In this document: in pieces, positions 46,135 through 58,600 of the stretch
Numbering within the stretch: position 1 is the stretch's first letter
Layout: the number at the start of each line of letters is the position of its first letter
From: Mallotus nudiflorus
Lineage: Eukaryota; Streptophyta; Magnoliopsida; Malpighiales; Euphorbiaceae
Direction: 5' to 3'
Length of the DNA: 64,000 bases
Assembly (NCBI GenBank): GCA_947683625.1
Contig: CANTUR010000044.1
Location: 2,232,001-2,296,000, forward strand
Translations under genes and position numbers: made by a program
The notes under the pieces: generated by a model
Seen by the model: only the letters and a program-made list of their open reading frames with translations
The model's database searches: none
What the model was told of the DNA's origin: nothing

Positions 46135-49100
46135 AGTTCAAGTTTTTCGTTCAAACATGCACAAATGCGCCCAAATTGTGCATTCAATTAGATAAAGTAG
46201 ATTTATGCATTTTAAATGCTGGAATATGTCATTGGGATTGAAAATATGTAGTTGGAACATTGGATTACATATTTTAAACAATTTTTGCATAAATTTTACA
46301 CGAGTTAACATTTTGTGTTCCAACAGGTGCAAATGTGCAAAAATTGTGCATTCAACAATCTCATTTATATTTTTGAGTTAAAAAAGATAGAATATGTAAT
46401 TAGTGTTGTGCATATGTTATTAAAACAGTAGATATCTTGTCTAAAACCTTTTGTGCACAAATTTGTACGAGTTCACGTTTTGCGTTCAAACATGCCCAAA
46501 TGTGCATAAATTGTGAATTCAATTAAATTAGGTAGATTTAAGATTTTTAAATGTAGGAATATGTGTTTAGGATTGGAAATATGTAGTTGGAACATTGGAT
46601 TACATGTTTTAAACAATTTTTGCATAAATTTTTCACGAGTTAACATTTTACGTTCAAACAAGCGCAAATGTGCAAAAATTGTGGATTCAACAATCTCACT
46701 AATATTTCTGAGTTCAAAAAGCTAGAATATGTGTTTAGTGATGTGAATATGTGACTGGAACATTGGATGGCTTGTTAAAACCACTTGCACGCAAATTTGC
46801 ACGAGTTCACATTTTGCGTTAAAACATGCGCAAATTTCCACAAATTGTGCATTGAATTAAATCAAGTAGAGTAACAAGTTTCAAAGGCTGGAATATTTCT
46901 TTAGGATCAAAAATATGAACTTTGAACTTTGGATTACATGGTTTAAACAATTTGTGCATAAATTTTGCACGAGTTAACATTTTGCATTCAAAAGAGTTGC
47001 AATTGTGCAAAAATTGTGCATTCAACAATCTCATTTATATTAATGAGTCTAAAATGCATGAATATATGATTATTACTATGCATATGTGATTGGAACATTG
47101 GATATCTTGTCTAAAACCATTTGCGTACAAATTTGCATGACTTCACATTTTGCATTCAAACATGCGTAAATGTGCACAAATTGTGAATTCAATTAAATCA
47201 TCTAGATTTAAGATTTTTAAATGCAGGAAGATGTCTTTAGGATTGGAAATATGTAGTTGGAACTTTGGATTACTTGTTTTAAAAAATTTATGCATAAATT
47301 TTTCATGAGTTAATATTTTACGTTCAAACAGGCATAAATGTGCAAAAATTATGGATTCAACAATCTCACTTATATTTCTGAGTTCAAAAAGCTAGAATAT
47401 GTGTTTAGTGTTATGAATATGTGATTGGAACATTGGATGGCTTGTTAAAACCATTTGCGCACAAATTTGCACGAGTTCACGTTTTGTGTTCAAACATGAG
47501 CAAATGTGCACAAATTGTGAATTCAATTAAATCAAGTAGATTTAAGATTTTTAAATGCAGGAATATGTCTTTAGGATTGAAAATATGTAGTTGGAACATT
47601 GGATTACATGGTTTAAACAATTTGTGTACAAATTTTGCACGAGTTAACATTTTGCGTTCAAAGAGAAGCAAATGTGTAAAAATTATGCATTTCAAAATCT
47701 CATTTACATTAATTATTTTAAAATGCTTGAATATGTGATTAGTGCTGTGAATATGCGATTGGAATATTGGATATCTTGTCTAAAATAATTTGCGCACAAA
47801 TTTGCACGAGTTCACATTTTGCTTTCAAACCTGCGCAAATGTGGACAAATTGTACATTCAATTAAATAAAGTAGATTTACAAATTTTAAAGGATGGAATA
47901 TGCCTTTAAGATTGAAAATATGTAATTGGAACATTGGATTACATGTTTTAAACAATTTGTGCATAAATTTTGCACGAGTTAACATTTTGCGTTCAAAGAG
48001 GAGCAAATATGCAAAAATTGTGCATTCAAAAATCTCATTTATATTAATGAGTTTAAAATGCTTTAATATATATATGATTAGTGCTATGAATATGTGATTT
48101 GAACATTGGATATCTTGTCTAAAAGCATTTGTGCACAAATTTGCACGAGTTCATGTTTTGCGTTCAAATATGTGCAAATGTGCACAAATTATGCATTCAA
48201 TTAAATCAAGTAAATTTATGAGTTTTAAAAGCTGGAATATGTCTTTAGGATTGAAAATATGTAGTTTGAATATTGGATTACATGTTTGAAACAAATTCTG
48301 TAAAAAATTTTCACGAGTTAACTCTTTGAGTTCAAAGAGGCAAAAATGTGCAAAAATTGTGCATTCCACAATCTCATTTATATTAATGAGTTTAAAAAGC
48401 ATGAATATGTGATTAGTTCTGTGAATATATGATTGGAACATTGCATATCTAAAACCATTTGCGCATAAATTTGCACGAGTTCACGTTTTTCGTTCAAACA
48501 TGGACAAATGCGCCCAAATTGTGCATTCAATTAGATAAAGTAGGTTTATGAGTTTTAAATGCTGGAATTTGTCATTGGGATTGAAAATATGTAGTTGGAA
48601 CATTTTGTGCATAAATTTTACACGAGTTAACATTTTGCGTTCCAACAGGTGCAAATGTGCAAAAACTATGCATTCAATAGTCTCATTTATATTTTTGAGT
48701 TTAAAAAGATAGAATATGTAATTAGTTCAGTGCATATGTGATTGAAACAGTAGATATCTTTCCTAAAACCTTTTGCGCACAAATTTCCACGAGTTCACAT
48801 TTTGCATTCAAACATGCACAAATGTGCACAAATTGTGAATTAAATTAAATCAGGTAGATTTAAGAGTTTTAAATGTAGGAATATGTCTTTAAGATTGGAA
48901 ATATGTTGTTGGAACATTGGATTACATGTTTTAAACAATTTGTGCATAAATTTTATACAAGTTAACATTTTACGTTCAAACAGGCGCAAATGTGCAAAAA
49001 TTCTACATTCAACAATCTCACTTATATTTCTAAGTTTAAAAAGCTAGAGTATGTGTTTAGTGCTATGAATATCTGATTGGAACATTGGATGGCTTATTAA

Positions 49101-51697
49101 AACCATTTGCGCATAAATTTACACGAGTTCACGTTTTGCGTTCAAACATGCGCAAATGTTTACAAATTGTGCATTGAATTAAATCAAGTAGATTCAAGAG
49201 TTTTGAAGGATGGAATATGTCTTTAGGATTCAAAATATGTAGTTGGAACTTTGTATTACATGGTTTAAACAATTTGTGCATAAATTTTGCACGAGATAAT
49301 ATTCTGTGTTCAAAGAGGCGCGCCAATGTGCAAAAATTGTACATTCATCAATCTCATTTTTATTAATGAGTTTAAAATGCTTGAATATATTATTAGTGTT
49401 GTGCGTATGTGATTGGAACATTGGATATCTTGTCTAAAATCATTTGCGCACAAATTTGTACGAGTTAGCATTTTGCGTTCAAACATGCGCAAATGAGCAC
49501 AAATTTTGCATTCAATTAAATCAAGTAGATTTACGAGTTTTAAAAGCTAGAATATGTCTTTAGGATTGAAAATATGTAGTTGGAACATTGGATTACATGG
49601 TTGAAACAATTTGTGCAAAAAATTTTCATGAGTTAACTTTTTGAGTTCAAAGAGGCGAAAATGAGCAAAAATTGTGCATTCCACAATCTCATTTATATTA
49701 ATGAGTTTAAAAAGCATGAATATGTGATTAGTGCTATGAATATATGATTGGAACATTGCATTTCTAAAACCATTTGCACATAAATTTGCACGAGTTCACG
49801 TTTTAAGTTCAAACATGCACAAATTCACCCAAATTGTGCATTCAATTAGATAAAGTAGATTTATGAGTTTTAAATGCTGGAATATGTCATTGGGATTGAA
49901 AATATGTAGTTCGAACATTGGATTACATATTTGAAACAATTTGTGCATAAATTTTACACGAGTTAACATTTTGCATTCCAACAGGCACAAATGTACAAAA
50001 ATTATGCATCCAACAATCTCATTTATTTTTTTTGAGTTTAAAAAGATAGAATATGTAATTACTGTTGTGTACATGTGATTGAAATAGTAGATATCTTGTC
50101 TAAAACCTTTTGCACACAAATTTGCACGAGTTCACGTTTTGCGTTTCAACTTGCACAATTGTGAACAAATTGTGAATTCAATTAAATCAGGTAGATTTAA
50201 GATTTTTAAATGTAGGAATATGTCTTTAGGATTGGAAATATTTAGTTGGAACATTGGATTACATGTTTTAAATAATTTGTGCATAAATTTTATACAAGTT
50301 AACATTTTACGTTCAAATAGGCGCAAATGTGCAAAAATTGTGCATTCGACAATCTCACTTATATTTCTGAGTTTAAAAAGCATGAATACGTGATTAGTGC
50401 TATGAATATCTGATTGGAACATTGCATATCTAAAAACCATTTGTGCACAAATTTGCACAAGTTCACGTTTTTTATTCAAACATACGCAAATGAGCACAAA
50501 TTGTGCATTCAATTAGATCAAGTAGATTTACGAGTTTTAAATGCTGGAATATGTCATTGGGATTTAAAATATGTAGTTATAACATTGGATTACACATTGG
50601 AAATAATTTGTGCTTAAATTTTTCACGAGTTAACATTTTGCGCTCAAACAGGCACAAATGTGCAAAAATTGTGCATTCAACAATCTCATTTATATTTTTA
50701 AGTTTAAAAAGCTATAATATGTGATTAGTTCTATACATATGTAATTGGATCAGTGGATATCTTGTCTAAAACCATTTGTGAACAAATTTACACGACTTCA
50801 CGTTTTGCGTTCAAACATGCACAAATGTGCACAAATTGTGAATTCAATTTAATGAAGTAGATTTAAAAGTTTTAAATACTGGAATATGTCTTTAGGATTG
50901 GGAAAATGTAGTTGGAACATTGGATTACATGTTTTAAACAATTTGTGCATAAATTTTATACAAGTTAACATTTTACGTTCAAACAAGCGCAAATGTGCAA
51001 AAATTATGCATTCAACAATCTCACTTATATTTCTGAGTTTAAAAAGCTAGAATATGTATTTAGTGCTGTGAATATCTGATTGGAACATTGGATGGCTTGT
51101 TAAAACCATTTGCACACAAATTTACACGAGTTCATGTTTTACGTTTAAACATGCGCAAATGTTTACAAATTGTGCATTGAATTAAATCAAGTAGATTCAA
51201 GAGTTTCAAAGGCTAGAATATGTCTTTAGGATTCAAAATATGTAGTTGGAACTTTGTATTACATGGTTTAAACAATTGTGCATAAATTTTGCACGAGATA
51301 ATATTTTGTGTTCAAAGAGGCACGCAAATGCGCAAAAATTATGCATTCATCAATCTTATTTATATTAATGAGTTTAAAATGCTTGAATATATGATTAGTG
51401 TTGTGCATATGTGATTGGAACATTGGATATCTTGTCTAAAACCATTTACGCACAAATTTGCACGAGTTAGCATTTTGCGTTCAAATATGCGTAAATGAGC
51501 ACAAATTGTGCATTCAATTAAATCAAGTAGATTTATGAGTTTTAAATGCTGAAATATGCCATTAGGATTGAAAATATTTAGTTGGAACATTGGATTACAT
51601 GTTTTAAACAATTTGTACATAATTTTTTCACGAGTTAACATTTTGTATTCAAACAGACGTAAATGTGCAAAAATTGTGCATTCAACAATCTCATTTA
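46135..51697 (+). repeat. Satellite array, forward orientation, block 3b, with higher-order structure
   Basis: About 33 monomers in forward order. Variant monomers recur at long spacing. GGATGGCTTGTTAAAACC occurs near 46767, 47430 and 51088 (GGCTTATT near 49087). CGCCCAAATTGTGCATTC with a GATAAAG variant occurs near 46165 and 48507. A block at 49080-49560 recurs at 51085-51560 with an offset of 2003 bp (six dimers), sharing AAATGTTTACAAATTG and GGAACTTTGTATTACATGG. Confidence 0.9.
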
Positions 51698-52482
51698 GAT
51701 CATCCAAGAAACAAGTTGGGTGGAAACTAGAACCCTTAATTATCTAACAATTAAGAACTCTAGCTATCAGGAAGTCACCACAATTAGATATGGATATTCT
51801 AATTGATAAGATAAGTGAACTATCAAACAACCTATTTTGTTTAGAAAGTTCAAAGAATAAAACTCCAAGTAATTTGAAGCAAAAATTCATCACTTTTTTT
51901 TATTGATGAAAAATATGCCAAAATAGGCTACAATATAAGCTATTTATAAGAATTATTAATCCTAAAACAAATCATTAAAAGATAAGGATAATAAATCCTT
52001 AGATGATAAGAAAATAAATCCTTAAAGGTAAGGAATTATTTTGCTTGCCAACTAAGCTAAAGAAAAGTAATTCTAACTAAAAAAAATACTTCTAAAACAA
52101 TTTGGATAAGGAACACAACCAAATTCGTTTTTAATACTACGTGGACTAAATAACATATAGTTGGGCTTCATCTTGGGCCTTGCAACATGAATAATTACTC
52201 ATTTGGCTTAATGCATCCAATTAGGACCCAATAACACTACTTGGGCCTAAATCTTCAATTTCTACCAAATGAATATCCTTTGGACCAGAATTAAATCCAT
52301 GTGCTTCAAATGGATCAGATTGATTCAGATTTGTACTTTGAGCCCAAATTCTTTGAATTAGCATATGTAATGCTTCCTTCATCTTCTTAGCATGTGCCTT
52401 TGTGATTGGACCACCATTATAAGTCAAAGGATCTTGAATCCTTGTTGGATTAGGAATCCTTGTTGTATTAGGATTGTCAACA
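51698..52482 (-). mobile_element. LTR of a fourth, CRM-related family (F4), truncated at one end
   Basis: In its sense the LTR starts TGTTGACAATCC at 52482 and runs leftward about 785 bp to a break in satellite at 51697, without a clear CA terminus. It encodes a Pol-tail-like peptide near its 5' end. Its right end is joined directly to the middle of a CRM-like reverse transcriptase gene. Confidence 0.7.
52221..52482 (-). pseudogene. LTR-encoded Pol C-terminal tail of family F4
   Basis: From the LTR start the minus-strand frame reads NPTRIQDPL, then GGPITKAHAKKMKEALHMLI and IWAQ, and ends at 52221. The order and residues parallel the main family's tail (KEIQDPL, GPITRSKSKKLQEAI, LIRDIWKAQ). 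The body of integrase is absent, so this is a remnant left with the LTR. Its role is unknown to me; in CRM elements a comparable C-terminal region has been proposed to help target integration. Confidence 0.65.
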
Positions 52483-53640
52483 CTAGGCTAGATGACATGT
52501 TGGATGAATTTCATGGTTCATATTTGTTTTTAAAAACTGATTTGAAATCTGGTTATCATCAAATTAGAATGAGAGAAGGTGATGAATGGAAAATAGCTTT
52601 TAGAACTAAACATGGTTTATATTAGTGGTTAGTAATGCCTTTTGGTTTAACTAATGCACCAAGCACTTTCATGAGATTGATGAATCATGTTTTAAGAGCA
52701 TTCATAGGCAAATTTGTTGTTGTCTATTTTGATGATATCTTGGTTTATAGCAAAAATTTAGATGAGCATGTGCAACATTTGACTTGTGTTTTTGATGTGC
52801 TTAGAGAAGAGAAGTTGTATGCTAATCTAAAGAAATGCTGTTTTTGCACTAATGAAATTACTTTTCTTGGATATATTGTCAATGATAAGGGCATTCATGC
52901 TGATCAAGAAAAGGTAAAAGTAATTAGAGAATGGCCAACACCCACAAGTGTAAGTGATGCAAGAAGCTTTCATGGTTTAGCTAGCTTTTATAGAAGGTTC
53001 ATTAAAAAATTTTCTACCATAGCTGCACCTTTAACTGAATGCATAAAAAAGAATGTTGGTTTTAAGTGGGGAATTAAACAAGATGAGGCTTTTAACTTGC
53101 TAAAAGACAAATTAAGTTATGCACCCTTGTTATCTTTGCCAAATTTTACTAAACCTTTTGAGATTGAGTGTGATGCAAGTGGCATAGGTATTAGAGGAGT
53201 TTTGATGCAAGAAGGCAAGTCCATAGCATTCTTTAGTGAAAAGCTAAGTGGAGCAAGTTTAAACTACCCTACATATGACAAGGAGTTCTACGCATTGGTG
53301 AGGGTTTTAAAGACATGGCAGCATTACCTTAGTTATAAAGAATTCATAATTCACACTGACCATGAGTCCTTGAAGTATCTCAAAGGACAAGGAAAGCTCA
53401 ACAAGAGACATGCAAAATGGGTGGAATTCATTGAATCCTTTTCATACATCATTAAGTACAAACAAGGGAAAGAAAATGTGGTGGCCGATGCATTGTCAAC
53501 AAGGTATGCCTTGATCTCTAAACTTGATGCAAAATTATTAGGATTTGAATACATCAAAGATCTTTATTCTAATGATCCTGATTTTGCTAATGTTTATGGG
53601 GCATGTAAGAAAGGGGGTTTTGATAAGTTCTACAAGTTTG
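52483..53640 (+). pseudogene. Reverse transcriptase-RNase H fragment of element 4
   Basis: The coding remnant starts at the RLDDMLDEFHGSY segment. Motif A is altered (LKTDLKSGY instead of SKIDLKSGY) but keeps its aspartate. A TAG at 52624 interrupts it. The frame 52635-53681 (348 codons) then carries FGLTNAPSTF, an intact YFDD near 52725, the connection domain, and RNase H with CDASG, KEFYAL and HTDHES all present. The N-terminal half of reverse transcriptase, protease and gag are missing. Confidence 0.9.
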
Positions 53641-54980
53641 ATGGTTTTCTTTTTAGGGAAAACAAATTGTGTGTGCCATAAAGTTCTTTGAGAGAGTTAC
53701 TTATGATAGAGGCACATAGCGGAGGTTTAATAGGGAATTTTGGGATTAAAAAAACTTTGGATGTGTTGGGTGACCATTACTTTTGGCCACAAATGAAAAG
53801 GGATGTTGAGAGAATTTATGAGAAATGGATTACTTGCAAACAAGCCAAATCCAAAGCAATGCCTTATGGTTTGTATACACCTTTTACCATACCAAATGAA
53901 CCTTGGGTAGACATTTCTATGGATTTTGATTTAGGATTACCTAGGTCCAAGGGAGGGAGAGATTCCATTTTTGTTGTTGTGGACAAGTTTAGCAAAATGG
54001 CACATTTCATTCCATGTCATAAGATGAATGATGCAACCTATATTGCCAATCTATTCTTCAAGGAGACTGTAAGGGTACATGGAGTGCCAAGGACCATTGT
54101 GAGTGATAGGGATGTCAAATTCCTAAGTCACTTTTGGAAGACTCTTTGGGGAAAGATGGGGATAAAGCTTTTGTATTCTATAACTTGTCATCCACAAACG
54201 GATGGACAAACGGAGGTGGTCAATAGGACACTGTCAACACTTTTGAGGGTTGTCATCCAAAGAAATCTGAAGAATTGGGAAGAATGTTTGCCACATGTGG
54301 AATTTTCTTACAATAAGAGTGTGCATGGTTCAACAAATTGCTCACCATTTGAAGTTGTGTATGGATTCAACCCATTGACTCCATTAGATTTGCTACCATT
54401 TCCATTGGATAAAGCTAATCTAGAGGGGAAACAAAAAGCTGAGTTCATCAAGACTTTGCATGAGAAGGTGCATGCAAACATTGAGAAGAAGACACTCCAA
54501 TATGAAAAGTAACACAACAAAGGGAGGAAGCAAGTCATTTTTGAGCCCAAAGATTGGGTGTGGGTGCACTTGTGGAAGGAAAGATTTCCTAACCAAAGGA
54601 AATCAAAGCCTATGCCAAGAGGAGATGGTCCTTTTAAAGTGCTTCAACACATCAACAACAATGCCTATAAGCTAGAACTTCCAAGTGAGTATGGCAATGT
54701 TAGTGCTACTTTCAATGTTAGTGACTTGTCTTTGTTTGATGTAGGTGATAAAGATGATGGAGCTGATTTGAGGACAAATCCTTTTGAAGAAAGGGGGAAT
54801 GATGTGAATCCAAACTCAAAGCCTAAAGAGATCCAAGATCCATTAATAGTACAAGAAGGCCCAATCACAAGGTCCAAATCCAAGAAGCTTCAAGAAGCCA
54901 TATTGGGTTTAATTAGGGACATTTGGAAAGCCAAGAATTTCAACCGAATAAGGCATCCATGGAGGCCCAAGGAATAATAT
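53641..54980 (+). pseudogene. Integrase and Pol tail of element 4
   Basis: A CAA-to-TAA stop near 53680 precedes the frame 53688-54512 (274 codons), the longest integrase frame here. It holds the zinc-binding N-terminus with the tryptophan intact at 53784-53786 (WPQMKRD), the core residues SMDF, SDRD and QTEVVNR, and the start of the C-terminal domain. A stop at 54510 follows. The frame 54558-54977 reads WVHLWKERF, GDGPFKVLQ, EERGN over the polypurine tract and GPITRSKSKKLQEAI in the LTR. A one-base loss after IWKA then alters the end. Confidence 0.9.
54786..54799 (+). promoter_or_regulatory. Polypurine tract of element 4
   Basis: GAAGAAAGGGGGAA lies directly before the 3' LTR, identical in all four copies. 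Confidence 0.88.
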
Positions 54981-55636
54981 TTAACTTGTTTTTGTGTTAA
55001 TAACAATTAGGGTTACATGTTGCCACCATATACAAGTTAATGGGGTAATTAATACCAAGTAATGGCTATTAATATGGGTAGTGGTTGTTAAGAGCCACCA
55101 TATACAAGTTAATGGGGTAATTAATACCAAGTAATGGCTATTAATATGGGTAGTGGTTATTAAGGCCATTTAAGAGCAAAAGTAATCCTATGTGTGTGAG
55201 TCTATTTTAGTAGTGTGTGCATGGACTTTTACTCTATATATACAAGTCCTTTTCTTTCTTTTGGAGCATGATTAAATTTGATATATGAATTATAACTTTG
55301 TTTGAGTTTTATTGTGAGGAATTTTGTCTTTAATTTCTTGCATGAACTTTGTGACTTATTAAGCTTTATTATAGCTTGTGGTGTCAAAATCTAAATCTTT
55401 GTTTTCTTATTATTTATCAAACTTTCTTGTTTGTGGAATAAGAGGAAATTCAAAGTCTATCTTAGTATCTTTATCCTTGTTGGTAAAGGGGTTAAGTATC
55501 ATTTATCTTCTTACTTCAATCTTTGAACGATCCAAATTTGTTGATTAAATTGGTAATTTCTAGTTTTCTTCTAATTCAACTTATCATAGATTCTTGCTAT
55601 TAGGGAGTTAATTGATGAAACCTACAATTCCCATCA
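54800..55636 (+). mobile_element. 3' LTR of element 4
   Basis: TGATGTGAATCC to CCCATCA, 837 bp, with both ~70 bp subrepeats and a TATATATA box near 55235. Reverse-orientation satellite starts at the next base. Confidence 0.93.
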
Positions 55637-58600
55637 ATGAGATTGTTGAATGCACAATTTTTGCTCATTTGCGCATGTTTGAATGCAAAATGTTAACTCG
55701 TGCAAAATTTCAACACTAAAAACGCATGCAGGACAATGTTCCAACTACATATTTACAATCCTAAAGACATAATCCAACATTTAAAACATGTAAATCTACT
55801 TGATTTAAATGAATGCACAATTTGTACACATTTGTGCATGTTTGAATGCAAAACATGAACTTGTGCAAATTTGTGCGCAAATACTTTTAGACAAGATATC
55901 CAATGTTCCAATTATAAATTCATAAACCTAATCTCATATTCTAGCATTTTAAACTCATAAATATAAATGAGATTGTTGAATGCACAACTTTTTTACACAT
56001 TTGTGCCTGTTTGAACGCAAAATGTTAACTTGTGCAAAATTTATGCACAAATTGTTTAGAACATGCAATCCAATGTTCCCACTATATATTTTCAATATTA
56101 AAGACATATTCTATCCTTTAAAACTCATAAATCTACTTGATTTTATTGAATGCACAATTTGTGCACATTTGCGAATGTTTGAATGCAAAATGTGAACTCA
56201 TGCAAATTTGTGTGCAAATGGTTTTAGGCAAGATATCCACTGTTCTAATCACATATTCATAACTATAATCACATATTCTATCTTTTTAAATTCATAAATA
56301 TAAACAAGATTATTTAATGCACAATTTTTTCACATTTGCCCCTGTTTGAACACAAAATGATAACTCGTGTAAAATTTATGCAAAAATTGTTTAAAACATG
56401 AAATCCAATGTTCTAACTACATATTTTCAATCCTAAAGACATATTCCAGAATTTAGAACTCATAAATCTACTAGATTTAATTGAATGCACAATTTGTGCA
56501 AATATAAGCATGTTTGAATGCAAAACGTGAACTTGTGCAAATTTGTGCACAAATGGTTTTAGACAATATATCCAATGTTACAATCACATATTCATAACAC
56601 TAATCACATATTATAGCTTTTTAAACTCATAAATATAAATGAGATTGTTGAAAGCACAATTTTTGCACATTTGTGCCTGCTTGAATGCAAAATGTTAACT
56701 CGTGCAAAATTTATGCAGAAATTGTTTAAAACATATAATCCACTATTCCATCTACTTATTTTCAATCCTAAAGACATATTCTAGAATTTGAAACTCATAA
56801 ATCTACTAGATTTAAATGAATGCAGAATTTCTGCACATTTGCGCATGTTTGAATGCAAAACGTGAACTAGTGCAAATTTGTGCCGAAATAGTTTTAGACA
56901 AGATATCCAATGTTCCAATCACATATTCACAAACCTAATCACATACTCTGGCATTTTCAACTCATAAATATAAATGAGATTGTTGAATGCACAATTTTTG
57001 CACAATTACGCCTGTTTGAATGCAAAATGTTATATCATGCAAAATTTATGCAAAAATTGTTTAAAACATGTAATCCAATGTTCCAAATACAAATTTTCAA
57101 TCCTGAAGACATATTATAGAATTTAGAACTCATAAATCTTCTTGATTTAATTGAATGCACAATTTGTGCACATTTGCGCATGTTTTAATGCAAAACGTGA
57201 ACTCGTGCAAATTTGTGCACAAATGGTTTTAGACAAGATATCCATTGTTCCAATCATATATTCACAACTCTAAACATATATTATAGCATTTTAAATTGAT
57301 AAATATGAATGAAATTGTTGAATGCACAATTTTTGCACATTTGCTCATGTTTGAACGCAAAATGTTAACTCGAGCAAAATTTATGCACAAATTGTTTAAT
57401 ACATGTAATTCGATGTTCTGACTACATATTTTCAATCTTAAAGACATATTCCAGCCTTTAAAACTCATAAATCTACTTGATTTAATTGAATGCACTACTT
57501 GTGTGCGCATGTTTAAATGCAAAACTTGAACTCGTGTAAATTTGTGTACAAATGGTTTTAGACAAGATATCCAATGCTCTAATAACATATTCACAACACT
57601 AATCACATATTCTATCTTTTAAAAGTCATAAATATAATTGAGATTTTTGAATGCACAATTTTTGCAATTTTGCGCCTGTTTGAACTCAAAATGTTAACTC
57701 GTGCAAAATTTATGCACAAATTGTTTCAACCTTGTAATCCAATGTTGCAACTACATATTTTCAATCTTAAAGACTTATACCAAAATTTAAAACTCGTAAA
57801 TCTACTTCATTTAATTGAATGCACATTTGTGCACATTTGCACATGTTTGAGCACAAAACATGAAGTCATTGCAAGTTTGTGCCTAAATGGTTTTAGACAA
57901 GTTATCCAGTGTTCCAATCACATGTTCACAACACTAATCACATATTCTAGCTTGTTAAACTCATAAATATAACTAAGATTGTTGAATGCATAATTTTTGC
58001 GCATTTGCGCTTGTTTGAACTCACAATGTTAACTCGTGCGAAATTTAGGCATAAATTGTTTCAAACCTGTAATCCAATGTTAAAACTACATATTTCCAAT
58101 CCTAAAGACATGTTCCAACATTTAAAAATCATAAATCTACTTCATTTAATTGAATGCACATTTGTGCACATTTGCGCATGTTGGAACGCAAAACGTGAAC
58201 TCGTGCAAATTTGTGTCTAAATGGTTTTAGACAAGATATCCAATGCTCCAATCACATAATAACAAATCTAATCACATATTCTGGCTTTATAAACTTATAA
58301 ATATAAATGAGATTGTTAAATGCACAATTTTTGCTCATTTGCACATGTTTGAATGCAAAATGTTATCTCGTGCAAAATTTCAGCACAAATTGTTTAAAAC
58401 ATGTAATCCAATGTTCCAACAACATGTTTTGCATACCAACATTTAAAACTCATAAATCTACTTGATTTAATTGAATGCACAATTTGTGCATATTTGCTCA
58501 TGTTGGAACGCAAAATGTGAACTCGTGCAAATTTTTGGATTAAATGGTTTTAGACAAGATAGCCAATGTTCCAATGGCATATTTACAACACTAATCATAT

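Larger units (their letters stand above)
52483..55636 (+). mobile_element. CRM-like Ty3/gypsy retrotransposon, element 4 (5' truncated)
   Basis: The element starts abruptly inside reverse transcriptase at CTAGGCTAGATGAC and continues through RNase H, integrase, polypurine tract and a complete 3' LTR. It keeps the longest intact pol frames in the window. Its integrase lacks the stops shared by elements 1-3. The left neighbour is the F4 LTR and the right neighbour is reverse satellite. Confidence 0.93.
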
